64,000 nt of DNA, taken from Eopsaltria australis. Lineage: Eukaryota > Chordata > Aves > Passeriformes > Petroicidae. The notes beneath the pieces are model-generated. The model had not been told where the DNA came from. It saw only the letters and a program-made list of their open reading frames with translations, and searched no databases. Within the stretch, counting starts at the first letter, position 1, and each line of letters opens with the position of its first letter. Position numbers and translations under genes: made by a program. The stretch covers positions 434,001 through 498,000 of the forward strand of contig JAVTVJ010000297.1 in NCBI GenBank assembly GCA_034509425.1. The letters are read 5' to 3'. Below are positions 23,353 through 36,419 of the stretch, piece by piece.

Positions 23353-26300
23353 CTGCAGCCAAAAACAGGGCAAAGAAAACCTCAAGTTACAACAGAAATG
23401 TTACTTTTCCCCCTGAGATTTTTGCAATATTTGAGTCACATTCCTGTGATCCCGCTGAAATGCCTCCAACTTGCGACCGACGCGCTCGGTTCTCTCAAGT
23501 CGCAGCCCTTGGTGATTTTCTAGAGATTTGTATCTTAACTGTGTTTTTTATCTTGATCTGTAACAAATACCTGCTCCTCAAAGAGGAGTTTCCTGGTGCT
23601 AGAAGCTTTTCCACACCTATTTTCCCAGGACAGGACCGTGGCTGTCACGCCAGGGCTTCCCAGGAAGCAATTTCCTTCAGGAGATTCAGGAAGCCAGTCC
23701 TTTGAATTTAAACTGTAGTTTAAAGTCAAGTAAAAACTACAGGGAAATTGAAAACCAAACGTCTTTGTCCGAATGAAGAAAAGTTTAGAGCTCTGCCCAC
23801 CCTTCATTCTCCTTTAATGCAAATGTTTAGTAGCAAGAAGTGTCAAACTGGCATTATTTTTAGAGTGTGCTTGCTTACCAAACACATTTCTGCTGTGTAA
23901 TGGATTCGGCGTTCTCTGCAAGGAATTAATTGGTCATTAGAGTTGTCATTATTTGGATTTTTGTAAAAAATTACCTCATGGCTAAAACTAAATCCAGATT
24001 AATTATTATTAGCAACTGGTTGGTAGTGCTGGATGCGTCAAATTTATGAACTAGTGAAGTTTTGGAGGAAGTCAGCAGCGCATCAATTAAGGTTCTGCTT
24101 CAAATGCAAAACAACTCATCCTTTCCTAGAAGCAGTAATGTGCTTTTATGATACAGCTGCTTATCCCAAAAGATCCTGAAGCACTAAAAAACCTCCAAAA
24201 CCTGGGATGATTCACAGAAATTCCTTACTCTGCCATTGAAATGTAAGCCTCTCCTCAAGGAGGAGAAGATGCACATACCCAAAAAAACCCCCAAACCCCA
24301 GTGGCTGTGCAGACCGTAGGGGATCTGGAGTAGCTGCATAATTAAGATTTCATTTTTACACCTCATTTGAAGTAATGGTAATTTTTACTTTGCCGTTGCA
24401 CAAATTTCTCCCTGAGACTCACTGAATTACCAAATTCCCACTTAATCCAAACATTCTGCATCTATCTACTATAGAAACCCTCAGAGGGGCTCAGGAGCGC
24501 AGTGTAAAACAAGTAAAGGGACTTCCAGGTGTACTTGAAATATGTTTTTAATTAAAATTCCTTTGTCTATTTAATAAAATATGTGGAATTCTTGAAGAGT
24601 TAAGTGCCATAATAGCAGCTGTTTTAGAAAGCCAACTCAGGGGCACAGGGGAGTGAATCCTTGACTAGTCTATGTTTAAAGTAAGAAAGCTTAATGGGGA
24701 AATAATTTTCAGTGGAAAACGGAATGTTTATGAGATTTAAAAGTAAAATTAACACTTCCCTAAAGACACACACAGATGTGCATGGCACGGAATCCAAGGT
24801 TGGACTTCTGGGTCAAAAATCTCATGAAAATGTGTCATTAGTTAATGTTTTTTTCATGTTTTAATTCCCTGGCCCTGGTAATTTCTGAAGAAGGAGCTGA
24901 AATATTCCAGAATCCCCCTAGTTTGCCTTTTTCTGTCTGACTTGTGATGCTCAGGGAGTGGTGAGGGAGCTGCAGCCGTTGGAGAAGGGGAAGAAGTTTT
25001 TCTGTGACTCTGATGTAGTACAAAGTCTGTAGAAGAAGCAAAAAGAAGGGAAAATTTAGGACAAAACATCAAAATAATGGAATCTGAGATTGCCAGATCT
25101 CAGTTTTCAACTGGATGTTTCATATGTACAAGCCTAGGATCTGATACCAAGGTGACCAAGTCCCTGTTTGGGGGGAAAAGAGAGAATAAAATGGAAATTC
25201 TAAGGGGAAGTCTGAAGATAAAATTAGAGTAGGGGGATAAGATCAGTCATCCCTGTGCCCTTAACACGTGAGGTACAAATAGGGACAGATTTTGAGGGGT
25301 ATAAATCAACTGTAGATGAATGAGTGGCAGGAATTTTTCTTCCAGTTGAAGCCCTAAATAAGGAGTCGGTTGTGGGGAACATCAGTGTCCTGTCCTGGCT
25401 GGCTTGGGCTGTACTTCAATTTGTAATTTGAATTTTGAGTGAAACTGTGCCTTTATTTGAGGGACATTCTGTGAACAGAGCAGGTAGGGAGGATAGTTTT
25501 CCATCTTTTTGTCTATCTAGGGCTGGAATTTGGGAACGTTTTAGTGAAAAAGGTGCAGGGTAAGATACAAACCCAGTCCTACAGCTTGCAACTGGCCCAC
25601 GTTAAAATATATCATAAAAACTGCTGTTAAACCCCGAAACTCTGCAATTCAGAACTACTGGAAGCAAATTTCCCACAAGAGTCCAGTAAATGAATGAGTT
25701 GACCAAAAACCCCTAAATACAAGAACACAGCAGCCATTAGAGCCATTAGTTTCAAATCTGCCAGTGGGAGGTTCTGAGCTACCAAGAAATTGTGGCAAAA
25801 ATTACACGTTGCATTCACAGAGATGTGAAATACTCAGTCATTGTGTCTGAAAAAGCCACGTTTTTACCCAAAAAAGGCTACAAAAATTGGCTGTTAGCTC
25901 TGAAATCTTTTAGGATTCCTCCGAGTTGTCAAAGTGAATTTTTGGGCACTTGGTTATTTGACAGCAGGATCCATTAACATGCAGTTCATTTTCAAGTATT
26001 GGCTTGATATTTCATTAGTGTCCGTGACCCGTCTCAATTTCCAGATTATTTCACCTCCCACTTGAATCCCATCATTTTTGGGGGGGGGCTGCAGGGTGGC
26101 TGGGTTTGTTTGGGATGGCTTCACATGGAATTCATGGAGTCCATAACCCAGGTGGAAGCAGGAGTCAGGAGATCTCCTCCAGAGTAGATAAACGGGGAAC
26201 TTCATCCTGCAGTTAATTTTAAAGCATGTCTTTAATAGCCAATAAATTGATTCTTCACCAAATTGCTTGCCTGCCTTTCCCAACTGCACAGGCCTGATTG

Positions 26301-29300
26301 ATTTAGCTGATCCAGAGTTTTCTATTCCCACCAGTAGCTGGGAGTAATAATTTCAGCGATATCTGTGATTAAGAATGACAACAACCAAAAGAAGTCGATT
26401 TTATTTTTTTGAAGCCTCGCTCGGATCCCGGTGTCTCCAAAGGGAACTCTCTGTGCTCAGCTGATAAAAGAACAGTTGAGCAAAGAGTCAATTGTGAGTT
26501 AAACACTTCACAGGGAAGAGTTGATAAAATATTTCCTGGTTTGTTTCAGTTTTGGTTCGGACAAAGTGTTGCCTCCAATTTTGGCTCATTTAGGCGCTGC
26601 CACGGCGTCGTCTCTGCAGGGTTTTTGGATACTTCAGGAAACCACTGAGCTGGAGTTTCTCAGTTTATGGCTCGTGCTGTCAGGGGGGTAATAAAGCCTT
26701 TGAATTTGAATTTTAGTTGCAGATGCCAATTACGTGCAGATAATAGAGTTCAACTTTTTATCTGTACTTACTCCAACCAAAGAGCTGATTTGCTAAACTA
26801 AATATTTAAGTAATCACAAGCTTAGTTTTTCACTTTTTAGCCTTGATTTCTTTATAAAATCGGGGCTGATCACCCTTAAGCAGCACCCCTCTATGTTTGA
26901 ATATGGAAATAAACTATTAAATAATAATAATAATAACTAAAAAGTGATGCACAGAGAAGCTTTAAATTGGTATAAAATCTTCAGGGTAATTCTGGAAACC
27001 ACCAGTAAGGTGGCACAAATCTTTGCAGGACCTTCACTCTGCATCCCAAACTCTGCAGAGTCACTGCTGGGTGAGGAAAATACAGTTTGGAATGTCCAGA
27101 CTGACTGGTTAATGAGGGGAGAGCAGATTTGGAGCTCACCTTGTAATTTCCATTTTATCTCTGGCAGTTTTATGACAAAGGAGCAGATTCGGGATGTGCT
27201 CATACACAGAGTGGGCTTAAACTTTTCCAGGTTCCAAATGCAGATGAAAGGCACAGATTTCAGTCCTTGGGTTTCCAGAGCAAATGAAGGCTTTGGAGAT
27301 GCAGCTGGAAACATCTGTGCTCGTATTAAGATCACACAGGATTTTGTGGATGGATGGATTGGCTTAAAATAAAGCAGGGAATTGGAAATAATTGGCTTTT
27401 TGCATGGAAAGTGGGAAGTGATCTGCAGCATCTTTAGGCTTCTGAATATTTCCAGGCTGGACATTCTCCTGAGAAATCCCAGCTGCCTCAGCTATGATTT
27501 TTATATGCCTAAATATCACCTTAAACCTCTTATTTTCAAAAACTATTTGATGTTTATAAGTCATAAGTGTATCCATGGAATATTCGTCCAATTGTGCTGT
27601 TAAAAATAAAGAGCAGAAAGAAACCTGAATTTACTTCATAGATACAAATCCAGTATAGAAACCTAATGCTAATTCTAAAGATCCCATACCTTTTGACTCC
27701 ATTAAATGAGGAGTATTTTTATTCTTTTCAAAGGCATCTAATTGTTAATTAGCTCACAGTGTTGTGTTAGAAATTTTAAAATTATGTAGTAAATCCTAAA
27801 TATAAGTAATGTCCAGTAAAGAAGACTGTCATGATAAAAAATATTGAAAAATACAAATTACCTTAAGCAGCTATTAATTGTAAAAGTTGCTTGCAGAAAC
27901 TTTGCCTGTGTTAGGAATTTTTGGAGAGGTTTAATACCAAAGGACTGAGGATAAATTTTGACATCCAGATAAATCTGAGGGTTGCAGGTATTCCCAGTTT
28001 TCGGGGGATAAAAAACACTGATGGGGATTATTGGGAAAACTGATGGGGTAGCCCAGCCTATCTTCATTTCATCCCAGAATCGTTCATGTAGAATAACAGA
28101 CTTAGAAGTGCTGCTAAATGTCAAACCAGGATTTTTTTTTTTTAACTCTGTTTGGAAACCCTGAGGCGCTGAACTTGAATTTTCTCTCTCTTGAACTTCC
28201 TTATTTATCGCTCAATACCGAAGTCATCCTTACTGCTGCATTTCCAAGTGCCTTGGAAGTCTTCCTGTGGAATTCTCAGGATCCTGTGGCACTGGATTTG
28301 TGGTTTCCACCCCCTCTCCCATGGATTGGCAGGCTCTGTAGGAATGATGTATAAAATCATAGCTGATGGCTGAGATACCCAATAAATGCCTTTAAATGCT
28401 CTTGTGAGCTTCAGCTTCAGAATTAAGTGGCACCAAATAAAATGTACGATTTAATAAGCCTGGAGACTTTTCGATAAAACAGGAATCTACTGGAGGATAA
28501 ACTACTTAAAATTTTCCTTACAAACCAAGCCAGTTTCCCTGAATGCAGCTGGTAGAGGCAATTTCCTTTCATTTTGACATCTCTACTATGCTTTCTGAAC
28601 ACAAATCTTAATAATACTTAGGTTTTGTTGCTTCCTGTATTGTTCCGTGCATAAAATTAAAAGGAATTCATTCAACGTGATAAAATTCTGGAAAATAAGG
28701 GTTATTTCCCCCATAACAGAATTCTGCAAGGAATGGTACCATTAACAGGAGATTTGCACTTGCACTAAAACCAGTGCAGGCTTCTGGGGTGAGTTAATAA
28801 CTATTAACTCCCCAGTGGAACAAATGCAATGTCACAAGATACTCCCTGGGAATTCAGAGTGTTCTGATCTCAAACATTTGCTGGGATTTAGTGGACTGGA
28901 AAAAATAATGTCACTGTTAGGAGAGCGATGCTGGTTTTTGTCCCTGTGCTCTGCATCTCGGAGGATGAGGGGAGTGAAGGTTTCTTTAGCAATTCTTTTG
29001 CCTTGTAAATCTGGGTAAGGCTTTGTCCCTGCTCCAGGGGGAGGAGGATGCTGCTGAGGATGGGTTGCCAGGAGAATCCCTAATAGTTCTGCTCACACTT
29101 CTGGCTTGCAGGAGTCCAAAAGCCACAGGACTTGCACTGGAAGGTTTTTCATTTTTATGGGACTTTCTGGTAAATAATTTAAAGGGCAAGCTGTTAAAAA
29201 CAGGAGCTTAAAGGCAGTTCCTTATCAGCGTTACTGTTGAATGCTAAGTTTTAATTGTTCTTAGTTGACATCGATAGGTTTTGTGGGTGTTAAGGGGAAA

Positions 29301-29408
29301 AAAAAACCAGGCAAATGACAAGGGGAAAAAGCAGTTCTGCTCTTTAGCTTTGACCAGCAGGGCTGTAAAACTGTCAGAGCTCTGCAGAGAGGGATCTGGG
29401 TGCTGAGA
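23353..29408. other. Putative INSYN2A 5' intron, repeat-poor
   Basis: About 6 kb without recognised CR1 copies or exons. All open frames are short and without homology. The segment at about 25250-25500 has a TATAAATC and T/G-rich blocks vaguely like an old LTR, but too weak to call. Confidence 0.5.
26921..26938. repeat. (AAT)n microsatellite
   Basis: About five AAT units, in the putative 5' intron of INSYN2A. Confidence 0.85.
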
Positions 29409-29533
29409 ACACAGAATTGTGGAATGGGTTGGAAAGGACCTTAAAGATCATCTAATTCCACCAGGGACACCTTCCACTATCCCAGGGTGCTCCAAGCCCT
29501 GTCCAGCCTGGCCTTGGACACTTCCAGGGATGG
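29409..29533 (-). mobile_element. CR1 LINE 3'-end fragment with internal deletion
   Basis: Reverse-orientation CR1 3' end (ACAGAATTGTGGAATGGGTT to GACACTTCCAGGGATGG). About 20 bp around the usual CCAACCCCCTGCCATGGG segment is missing. Confidence 0.88.
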
Positions 29534-30507
29534 CCAGACTGGGAGCACCTACAGGAGCTGCAGCTGCTTTTGTTCCTTCACCAGAGATTTTCAAGCGTGG
29601 AGTGAAAAGGGAAATGGAGATCAGCAGGTCCTAGCTCCAGGCTTGGATCCTGCATCCCGAATTCTGCTGTGCAGATCAGAACATTCCCCTGGGAATGCAG
29701 GTGACCTCCATCGTGCTGGAGCTCCCCACAAATGGGAGATGACAGGGACTTTCCTGGGGTCAGTGGCTGTTAAGGCATCAGAGCCTTGTCAGCTCCTCCT
29801 GCTTGGATCGGGGTTCCAGGCAGACGAGCCTGGGAGGGTGGGAAGTGTTGTTAAACAACTCAGCTGGGTAATTCAGGTCTAAAACCTGACATCATTAGCA
29901 GGATGTTAATTGGGGAATAGGATCTGTCTAGATGTGTTTCTGCACTCCACTGCTGGCACAAATACAAGCTGTGTCATTTTTCACCTTCTCGAGGAGCACA
30001 TTCCTGAAGTTTCTGGTTTCAGGCAGGTTCTGGTTCTGCTGGAATTGTGAATTATCCGTGTTCAGGTGGATCTAAGCGTGCTGATGTTGGGGAAATTGCA
30101 CAGATCACTCTGACTCCTGCTAGAGCATTGTACAAAAATTCCCATTAGTTACCCAAAAAGAGATTTAGTAGAGCAGAAAGCTTCAGTTGCTGAGGGGAAT
30201 TACAGTCCCTAAAGCTGCAAAGCTTCCTCAGAGCTGGTTCTGAGATGCTTTTGAAATACTGGGAAGGAAGAGCCAAAGTCTTGTGTGAGGGGAAGTTGTC
30301 TTAAATTCCCCAAATCCCAGTTTCTCATCAAACATCAGGACTCTGACGGAAATTGCTCATTCCAGGGAGCAGTTTTGGTGCCTTGTGGGAACAACTACGT
30401 GGGGAATGAAGAGGGAAGCAAATCCAGTGTGGACTTGCTGAATACGTTGCTCCCGGGTTTTGTGGACCTGGCATAACCTGGAATAGGATTTTAAATTAAA
30501 CCTGGTG

Positions 30508-30576
30508 TCCCTGTCCATGGCATGGGGTTGGAATGAGATGATCCTTAATGCCCTTCCAACCCAAACCATGATTCTG
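30508..30576 (+). mobile_element. Short CR1 3'-tip fragment
   Basis: Forward-orientation tip: CCTTCCAACCCAAACCATGA followed by TTCTGG, preceded by GGTTGGAATGAGATGATCC. Confidence 0.75.
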
Positions 30577-33500
30577 GATTTTAGGATGCGTTGCTTGTGA
30601 TAGGGATGATTAGAAGTTTATTGAAGTATTAATTAAAGACCCTCTCAAGGATATTTTTTGGCCGGGGAAGGCAGCACAAGTGACCACCAGAGAGATAATT
30701 TTGCATCTTTCTTGTGGCTTTGTGTGCTTTTATGACCAATTGTGAATGCAGGGATGTACCACGTTCTTCTCACCGCCTTGCTCAACCACAACCACCTAAA
30801 ACACACGGGTTCCTCTGGAATTCAGCAATTTAGGCTCAGTCTCCAGAAGGGCTCAGTGTTATCACTGTTAGCAGGCAGTTCAAGCATAATTTCTGCTGAA
30901 TTACTCTCTCCAGCAGTGGGATGTTTTATCTGTCTCTTTGTCAGCCCCGTGGAGATATCGCTGTGTTTTATTTGCCGATGGCCTCGATACACAAAACTGC
31001 ATTCAGCTGATGCACAAGTTAAATTTCTGTACTCGTGGATATCTCCTCATTCATTTCTCTGCTGTATTTGCAGGAGAGAATAATGAATATGACAACAATA
31101 TGGGCATGAACAACCAATTACTAATGGTTGGAAGGAGGCTTTGGGCTTGTTGTAGTTTTTTTTGCTTATTCATAGATAAATACACCAAAATTAGGGATTT
31201 TACTGAATTCTCTCTTCTTCATTTTCCCAGGAAGCAACTGACCAGACCAAAACTACTTCTCATGATATTAACTTTTTAAAATACAGTCCTGAATTCACAC
31301 ACCTGCTTAAATGGTTTTGTACTGGGCATCAGAGAGCCCCTGTTGCAGTTTTAAAAGAATCATTTACACCACGGTTGGGCTTTATAAGCTTTGACCTGAC
31401 CAAAATTGTTCCAAGCGATGCAATCACAAGCTTGACGTGAGAATTGGGAGAAAAAATGGAAGAGAAGAGCAGAGCAGCTGTAAAACAAGCAGGGAAGGTG
31501 GGCAAGAGGCACAAAACAAGTAAATCCTTTTTTCGTGAGCTTGTGACAATTCCTCCTGGCTCAGAGCAGATGGAAAGAGCTTCCTCTGCTTTTGTGTTTA
31601 AACTGGTTTAATTTGGTAACTACGTGGGCTTTATTTATAGGCTCGCTCCAGCAATCATGGGCAGGCAAAAATACCAGCAGCAACCTGCTCCTCTTCCCCG
31701 TGGATGTCACAAACTCGAGTGAAGGCTGGGGTTTGTGAGATTTTAACAGCTGTTTTTGATCTGGGCTGAGTCTGAGACCAGGTATCAGCAACTCTGGGGA
31801 GTGGGACATGGTAAAGCTCCAGCACTTCCCTGCCAGGACAGAAATCTCTTGTCATGATTTAGAAGTTTGGATCTGCACCTGAAGATAGCAGGACTTGAAG
31901 GCCTTCAGTCTTTTGGAGCCATCTCTTTTTAATTCAGACTTTGAAAATGGCCCTTACTCCTCTACACTCCTCTGTATCAAACCCAGTGGATTTAGCTGGA
32001 AAAACAGGATGAATATCAGGCTTGGTGTCTTGTGCCACTAAAGGGGGACGAAAAGAGGCAGAGAGGACACCAAAAGTTTCTGTTTGATCAGTGAATTGTT
32101 ATTTTTACTTGCAGTTCTCTTTGCCTGTAAGACTTGTGCTGGGCTGTGTTAATGGGAAGCAGTTCTCAGGCACTGATCACCCTGACACGGAGCTGTGCAG
32201 AAGCATGAACAGGGTGAACTGTTCCCAGCAGCATTCAGGGATCACTTTTCTGCCTGAGTGTAGTAAAATTGGAGTAAATAACCTTCAAATGGGGATGTGC
32301 CACTACAATAAGAGAATGCTCTGAGCACATTCTGTGTGGTCAATAACAATTTAAAATCGAGTGTCAATACCCAGGGAGTCGTACCTGTGCGTGTTGAGAG
32401 GTTATTCAGGATTTTGTAAGCAAGCACCAGTTCTCAGAAGGCTGAATGTGGAACTCCCACTGAATTTACTACTCTGAGATGTTTTTTTTCCCCTTAAAAT
32501 ACGCTCATGATTTCATTTTCATAAAGCCTATTTAATTTGCAAACTGGTTAGTAAAAATACAAGGGAGTACTGGGCTATAAAACAGATTTGTTGCTTACAT
32601 GTTTTTTAATATCTTAGACAAATTTCCAGCAGTTCTTTAAACCGTGCCTGTCATAAAGCAGAATATAAGAGCTTTTTATGAATAGCTGGTTCAGATAATC
32701 ACGTGAATTTTTTATGGCCTCAGATATTCTAGATTTACTGTCATTTCCTCAAGTGGGCATGAATTATGGGAATGTACATCCCTAGCTGTCCCTGTCCTGT
32801 GCTGGAATAAGGAATGGCCTTGAGACATCACAGAGCTCTGTGGATGTATCTTACATTCTAGCTGGGATTTTTGGCAAGGCTCACAGGTTTCCCTGACTGG
32901 TTTGCACATCAGTCACGGCAAAGGACCAGCATGGCTAAGTTTGCTTTTAAATCCTCCAGAAGCAAACATTAGTGTTGATGTTTCCTTGCCTTCTGGCTGA
33001 GTTTGGATCCCCAGGCAGGGTCCTGGTGGTGCCCAGTGGTGTCTGCTCACTGGTGGTGCTGGTCTGGGAGGTGACGCACGCTCCGTGACTCGGCACTCGG
33101 GCAGCTCCTGGGTTTCTTCACCACATTTTCCTGCCCTGTGTTCCTCTCCACTGAACTTCCCACTCCTTCTTTCTGAGTTAATGATATCTAGATTAGAATA
33201 CAGAATGTGATATGTGTGCCCCTCATGCAGAAATGCTCTGTCAGTGCAGTGGTTAACTGGGGAGAAAGGCAGCGAGGCTCTTAGGAGCTCCTTGTTTGTG
33301 AGCTCAGTGAGTACAAGGGTGCACTGAATGCTGAGTGCTGGCCCTCTTGATAAGGAACTGAACACTTTCCCTCGTGGTGCTCTTGCCCAGCTGGTTTTTT
33401 AGGTGTCAGTCCCAGGGAAAGGCACTGATTCCATCCAGGATCAGAATTATCTCGAGCATCTCGTTATAAACGCGCATCGTTAATAATGACGGAGTCCTAA

Positions 33501-35258
33501 AGAACAATCATTTTTCATCAAGGGCATCGTGACATCCTCACAAAAAAAAAACCCTAAAAAAAGCTGATTTAGTGTCAGCTTTCCCCATCCTGTGAAGGGG
33601 GGATGCTTTCAATGCAACAGCAGTTTAAACTCCAGGGCAGGAATTTTATTTTAGAACTGTTGGAATTAGAACGATTCAGTCTGAATCTGTGGATTAGCAA
33701 TCTACATTAAGGATTTCTCCTGGAATCAGGGACCCTATGCCACCACTGAATAGCAGAATATCACCCTCTAGGTGATAAATTAGTAATCCCTGAGCCCTGA
33801 GAGATTTTCATCTGAATATGAATTTTTAATACCAAGAGAAAATCCAGCTTTTAACTTAGAGCTGTTATTTGTGCTCAGAGGGAACAGATCATTGTAGTGC
33901 AGACAGCCAGGCACGAGCAGGCTGGTGGAACACCAAGAGTGAGGAGATCCATTCCTCTCCCTATTTCCTATTTTTACTATCAGTCTGTTGGCTTGGAATT
34001 TGACATGAAATTAATCCCAGTCCATGGCTAGGACATAGTTGCGTATCATGTGATGATTTTTTTTTTATTTATTTATTTATTTATTTTTAGCTAGGAGTTT
34101 TTCCATCCAGCAGCCAGATTTTAACCTTGATACATGCAGCATTCCTGGCAGCCCTGTAAATCTCAGCACGATCCAACACTTCAGCAGAGGGAATAAATTC
34201 CCAGTTTCTATCAGACGTGACCTGTTACTGGTTTGCCTTTCCTCAGCACTCGCCAGCATTCAGCTGGGGAAATAAGAAATGATTCTCCGAGGCTGGGAAA
34301 AACAGGTCTTCCCAAACTTCCCGGTCTTAGAGCCTAATGAGTTAAATTCTCCTCCGTGCGGGATTTTAAGCTGCTTTAGACACACAAGGTCAAAGCAAAG
34401 CGCTCCGTTCCCTGTTCCGAGTGTGGCTGAGAGGGGGGCACGGCTCCCTTGGGACAGAGCCCTCGGGGGACGGTGACATCAGCAGGGAATGGATTCCCTG
34501 CTCCCGGCAGTGCAAGATGTCCCTGTTGTGCCGGGGCCCCCCCGCCTCCCCCGGGCAGATCCCATGGAACTGCAGTCCCGCATCCCCTCGCTGCCGTAAC
34601 TCTCCGTAAACATGGCATTAACTACAGGCGCCGAGGTCACGGCAGAGCCTTTTACTAGCGAGGGAGGCGAGATGGGAATGCAGAGCGGGAGGCTCGGGAT
34701 GCCTTGCAGGATGCGAGGGCTGTGACTTTGGGCATGGATCCCTGCTACCTTTTGTCCCGTTTTCCTACGGCGTTTCCACGGCATCCCCGGGTTCCGTGTG
34801 CTCGGTGATGGTGATGGGGGACTCGGCTGTGTGAAATCGGGAGAAGCTTGCGTGTCGATAAGCACAGTTCACTGAATAGCAGCAGCCTCCGTCCCCGAGG
34901 AGGATTTTTGGGTTGGCTGGGCTTCTAATGAAGTGCTGTACTGCGAGTTCAGGGATGAACACAGCCCGTGTTCCTCCATCGCCGCTGTACGGACACTTCA
35001 TTAGGACGGCTGAAGTTAATAAGCAGCGGTAGTTCCTCGCCATCAGCCATGTGAAAAGCCAAAGCACTTCGTGCATCCTCCAAAAACCCTCCAGCTACCC
35101 CTCTCCCCTCCCAGGCACCGCTGGAAGGGGAGCAGGCAAAGAAACGCTGGTATTTTTCTAGAAGAAAGTCGCGTATCGGGATATTCTCTCGTTATCTGTC
35201 ACCAAAGTTGCTGGATGCAGGAGCTGTTCGCAGGCAGGCAGATACGCTATTGCATAAC
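30577..35258. other. Putative INSYN2A 5' intron, towards the CpG island
   Basis: Unique sequence without recognised repeats other than the TTTA run. GC and CpG rise from about 34380 towards the island. No splice-bounded open frame with homology was found. Confidence 0.5.
34058..34088. repeat. (TTTA)n microsatellite with poly-T
   Basis: A T-run followed by about five TTTA/TTAT units, in the putative 5' intron of INSYN2A. Confidence 0.92.
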
Positions 35259-35277
35259 GCTGGCGCTCAGCGCCAGC
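35259..35277. repeat. Near-perfect 19-bp palindrome beside CpG island
   Basis: Nine-base arms (GCTGGCGCT and AGCGCCAGC) flank a single central C. It sits at the - strand downstream edge of the CpG island, about 75 bp past the candidate splice donor. It could be a binding site for a dimeric factor or an RNA hairpin. Confidence 0.6.
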
Positions 35278-35289
35278 CTTTCCCCTCAT

Positions 35290-35870
35290 CCCTACCAAGT
35301 TTTCCGCACGGGGGTATTTCGGGGGGCCGGGGCGAGCGCTCGGTGCCTTACCTTGTGCTTCCTCACGCAGAAGCGGCGGTCTGGGCGAGCATCTCCCTCC
35401 AGCCGCCGGGGCGAGCTGGGCGTCAGAGCCTGGGCGCCGGGGCGCATCTGCCGCGGAGCCGCCGCGCCGCCGCCGCCGCCGCGCTGCCCCGCTGCCCTCA
35501 TGGGCTGCGCCGGGGGCTCGCTGTCGGGGGGTCCCCTCGGCCGGGTCCCCGCCGAGGGGAACTTGTTGAGCGGGACCGGCGGGCGTCCCCCAGCCGGGCG
35601 GGAGCGGGGAGGAGGAGCCGGGGGCCGGGCTGGCGGCGGGGGCGGGCGGGGGAGGTGGGATGGATGGAGCGATGCTCGGCGGGCGCGCACAATGAGCGGA
35701 GAAGCGCGGAGCCGGCGCTCGCAGGCTCGCTGGGAGCCCTCCGTTATTGCTCTGGTTCCTCCGCGCGGGGGTTCTTTAATAACAGAGCCGTGCACAGCAG
35801 CCCCGCGCAGCCCGGGTTTCCAGCAGCGCTACGGGAGCGATGGAGCAGCCGCAGAGTGGGTGATGCTGAT
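35290..35870 (-). promoter_or_regulatory. INSYN2A: CpG island, likely INSYN2A promoter and first exon
   Basis: About 580 bp of very GC- and CpG-rich sequence, including a CCG/GCC run at about 35457-35485, stands out sharply from AT-rich surroundings. On the - strand it contains the splice donor CACAAG|GTAAGG, with the exon ending at 35352. It lies 12 kb upstream of the INSYN2A coding exon, which begins right at an acceptor and so needs an upstream non-coding exon. It is therefore most likely the INSYN2A promoter and 5'UTR exon. The several long overlapping open frames here on both strands are a by-product of base composition. An alternative is an internal + strand DOCK1 promoter. Confidence 0.65.
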
Positions 35871-36419
35871 CCATCGGGAATTTAAACGAAGCGCTGGGTT
35901 AAAGCTACACGGCTGCCTTTTGTCGGGAGGGAAAGTGGTTAAGGTGCTAAAGGAGTAGCTGCTCCCATTTGCTTTTAAATCTTGTATAAAATGGATGCAA
36001 GTTCAGAGCGAAGCAGTTTGGCAGAGGGGATGGATAAACTGTGATAATCTGTGTAAAACTCGAATCCCATCTTTCCTCCTTTTCTCTCATTTAATGGAAG
36101 GTTTAGCAATGATGTTTTTCACTTAAAAAAAAAAAAAAAAGTTGGACGTTAAATAGGTCGTCTGTATTTAAACTGAGTGATAGAAAATGCCATGAGAGGC
36201 ACGAGAATTGGTCCGAGTTGGGAAGCGCTGGGTCTGTGTTTCATTCTGAGAATCCCAGGAGTTTTGCTGTTCAGTAAATACTTTTCAGCAGGAAACTCCC
36301 CTGGCACAGGTTCCAGCAGGTGTGGGCCAAACAGTTCCTGTGTCACAGCACTGCCTTCACCGTGGATGTGCATGAGGGTTACTGATTTTGGGGGTTACTG
36401 AAGCCACCTCTTATTTGAA

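Larger units (their letters stand above)
875..35870 (-). other. INSYN2A: INSYN2A gene span (putative full transcript)
   Basis: This is the inferred extent of INSYN2A (FAM196A, inhibitory synaptic factor 2A) on the - strand, nested in a DOCK1 intron. The order on the - strand is: CpG-island promoter and non-coding exon ending at 35352; coding exons 22194-23347, 6938-7009 and 3234-3417; a 3'UTR to about 875. The joined CDS is 1154+72+184 = 1410 nt, giving 469 residues, close to the roughly 480 of the human protein. Introns are about 12.0 kb (if the 5' exon is right), 15.2 kb and 3.5 kb. The coding part is certain; both transcript ends are inferred from sequence signals only. Confidence 0.75.

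Noticed and set aside
23348..23362. N-terminal extension of the INSYN2A frame upstream of the ATG
   Set aside because: It would use a TTG start, and a strong 3' splice site ends at 23353, so these bases are intron plus 5 nt of 5'UTR. The family starts MVSK.
25140..25500. Possible old LTR
   Set aside because: It has a TATAAATC and T-rich tail-like sequence, but no TG...CA ends or target duplication could be placed.
35240..35300. REST/RE1-like site near the INSYN2A promoter
   Set aside because: CTCAGCGCC resembles only the left half-site; the right half (GGACAGC type) is not at the required spacing.
35071..35958. 295-, 225- and 167-codon open frames on both strands
   Set aside because: They overlap each other in a CpG island where stop codons are rare, with low-complexity Pro/Arg/Gly/Ala composition and no homology.
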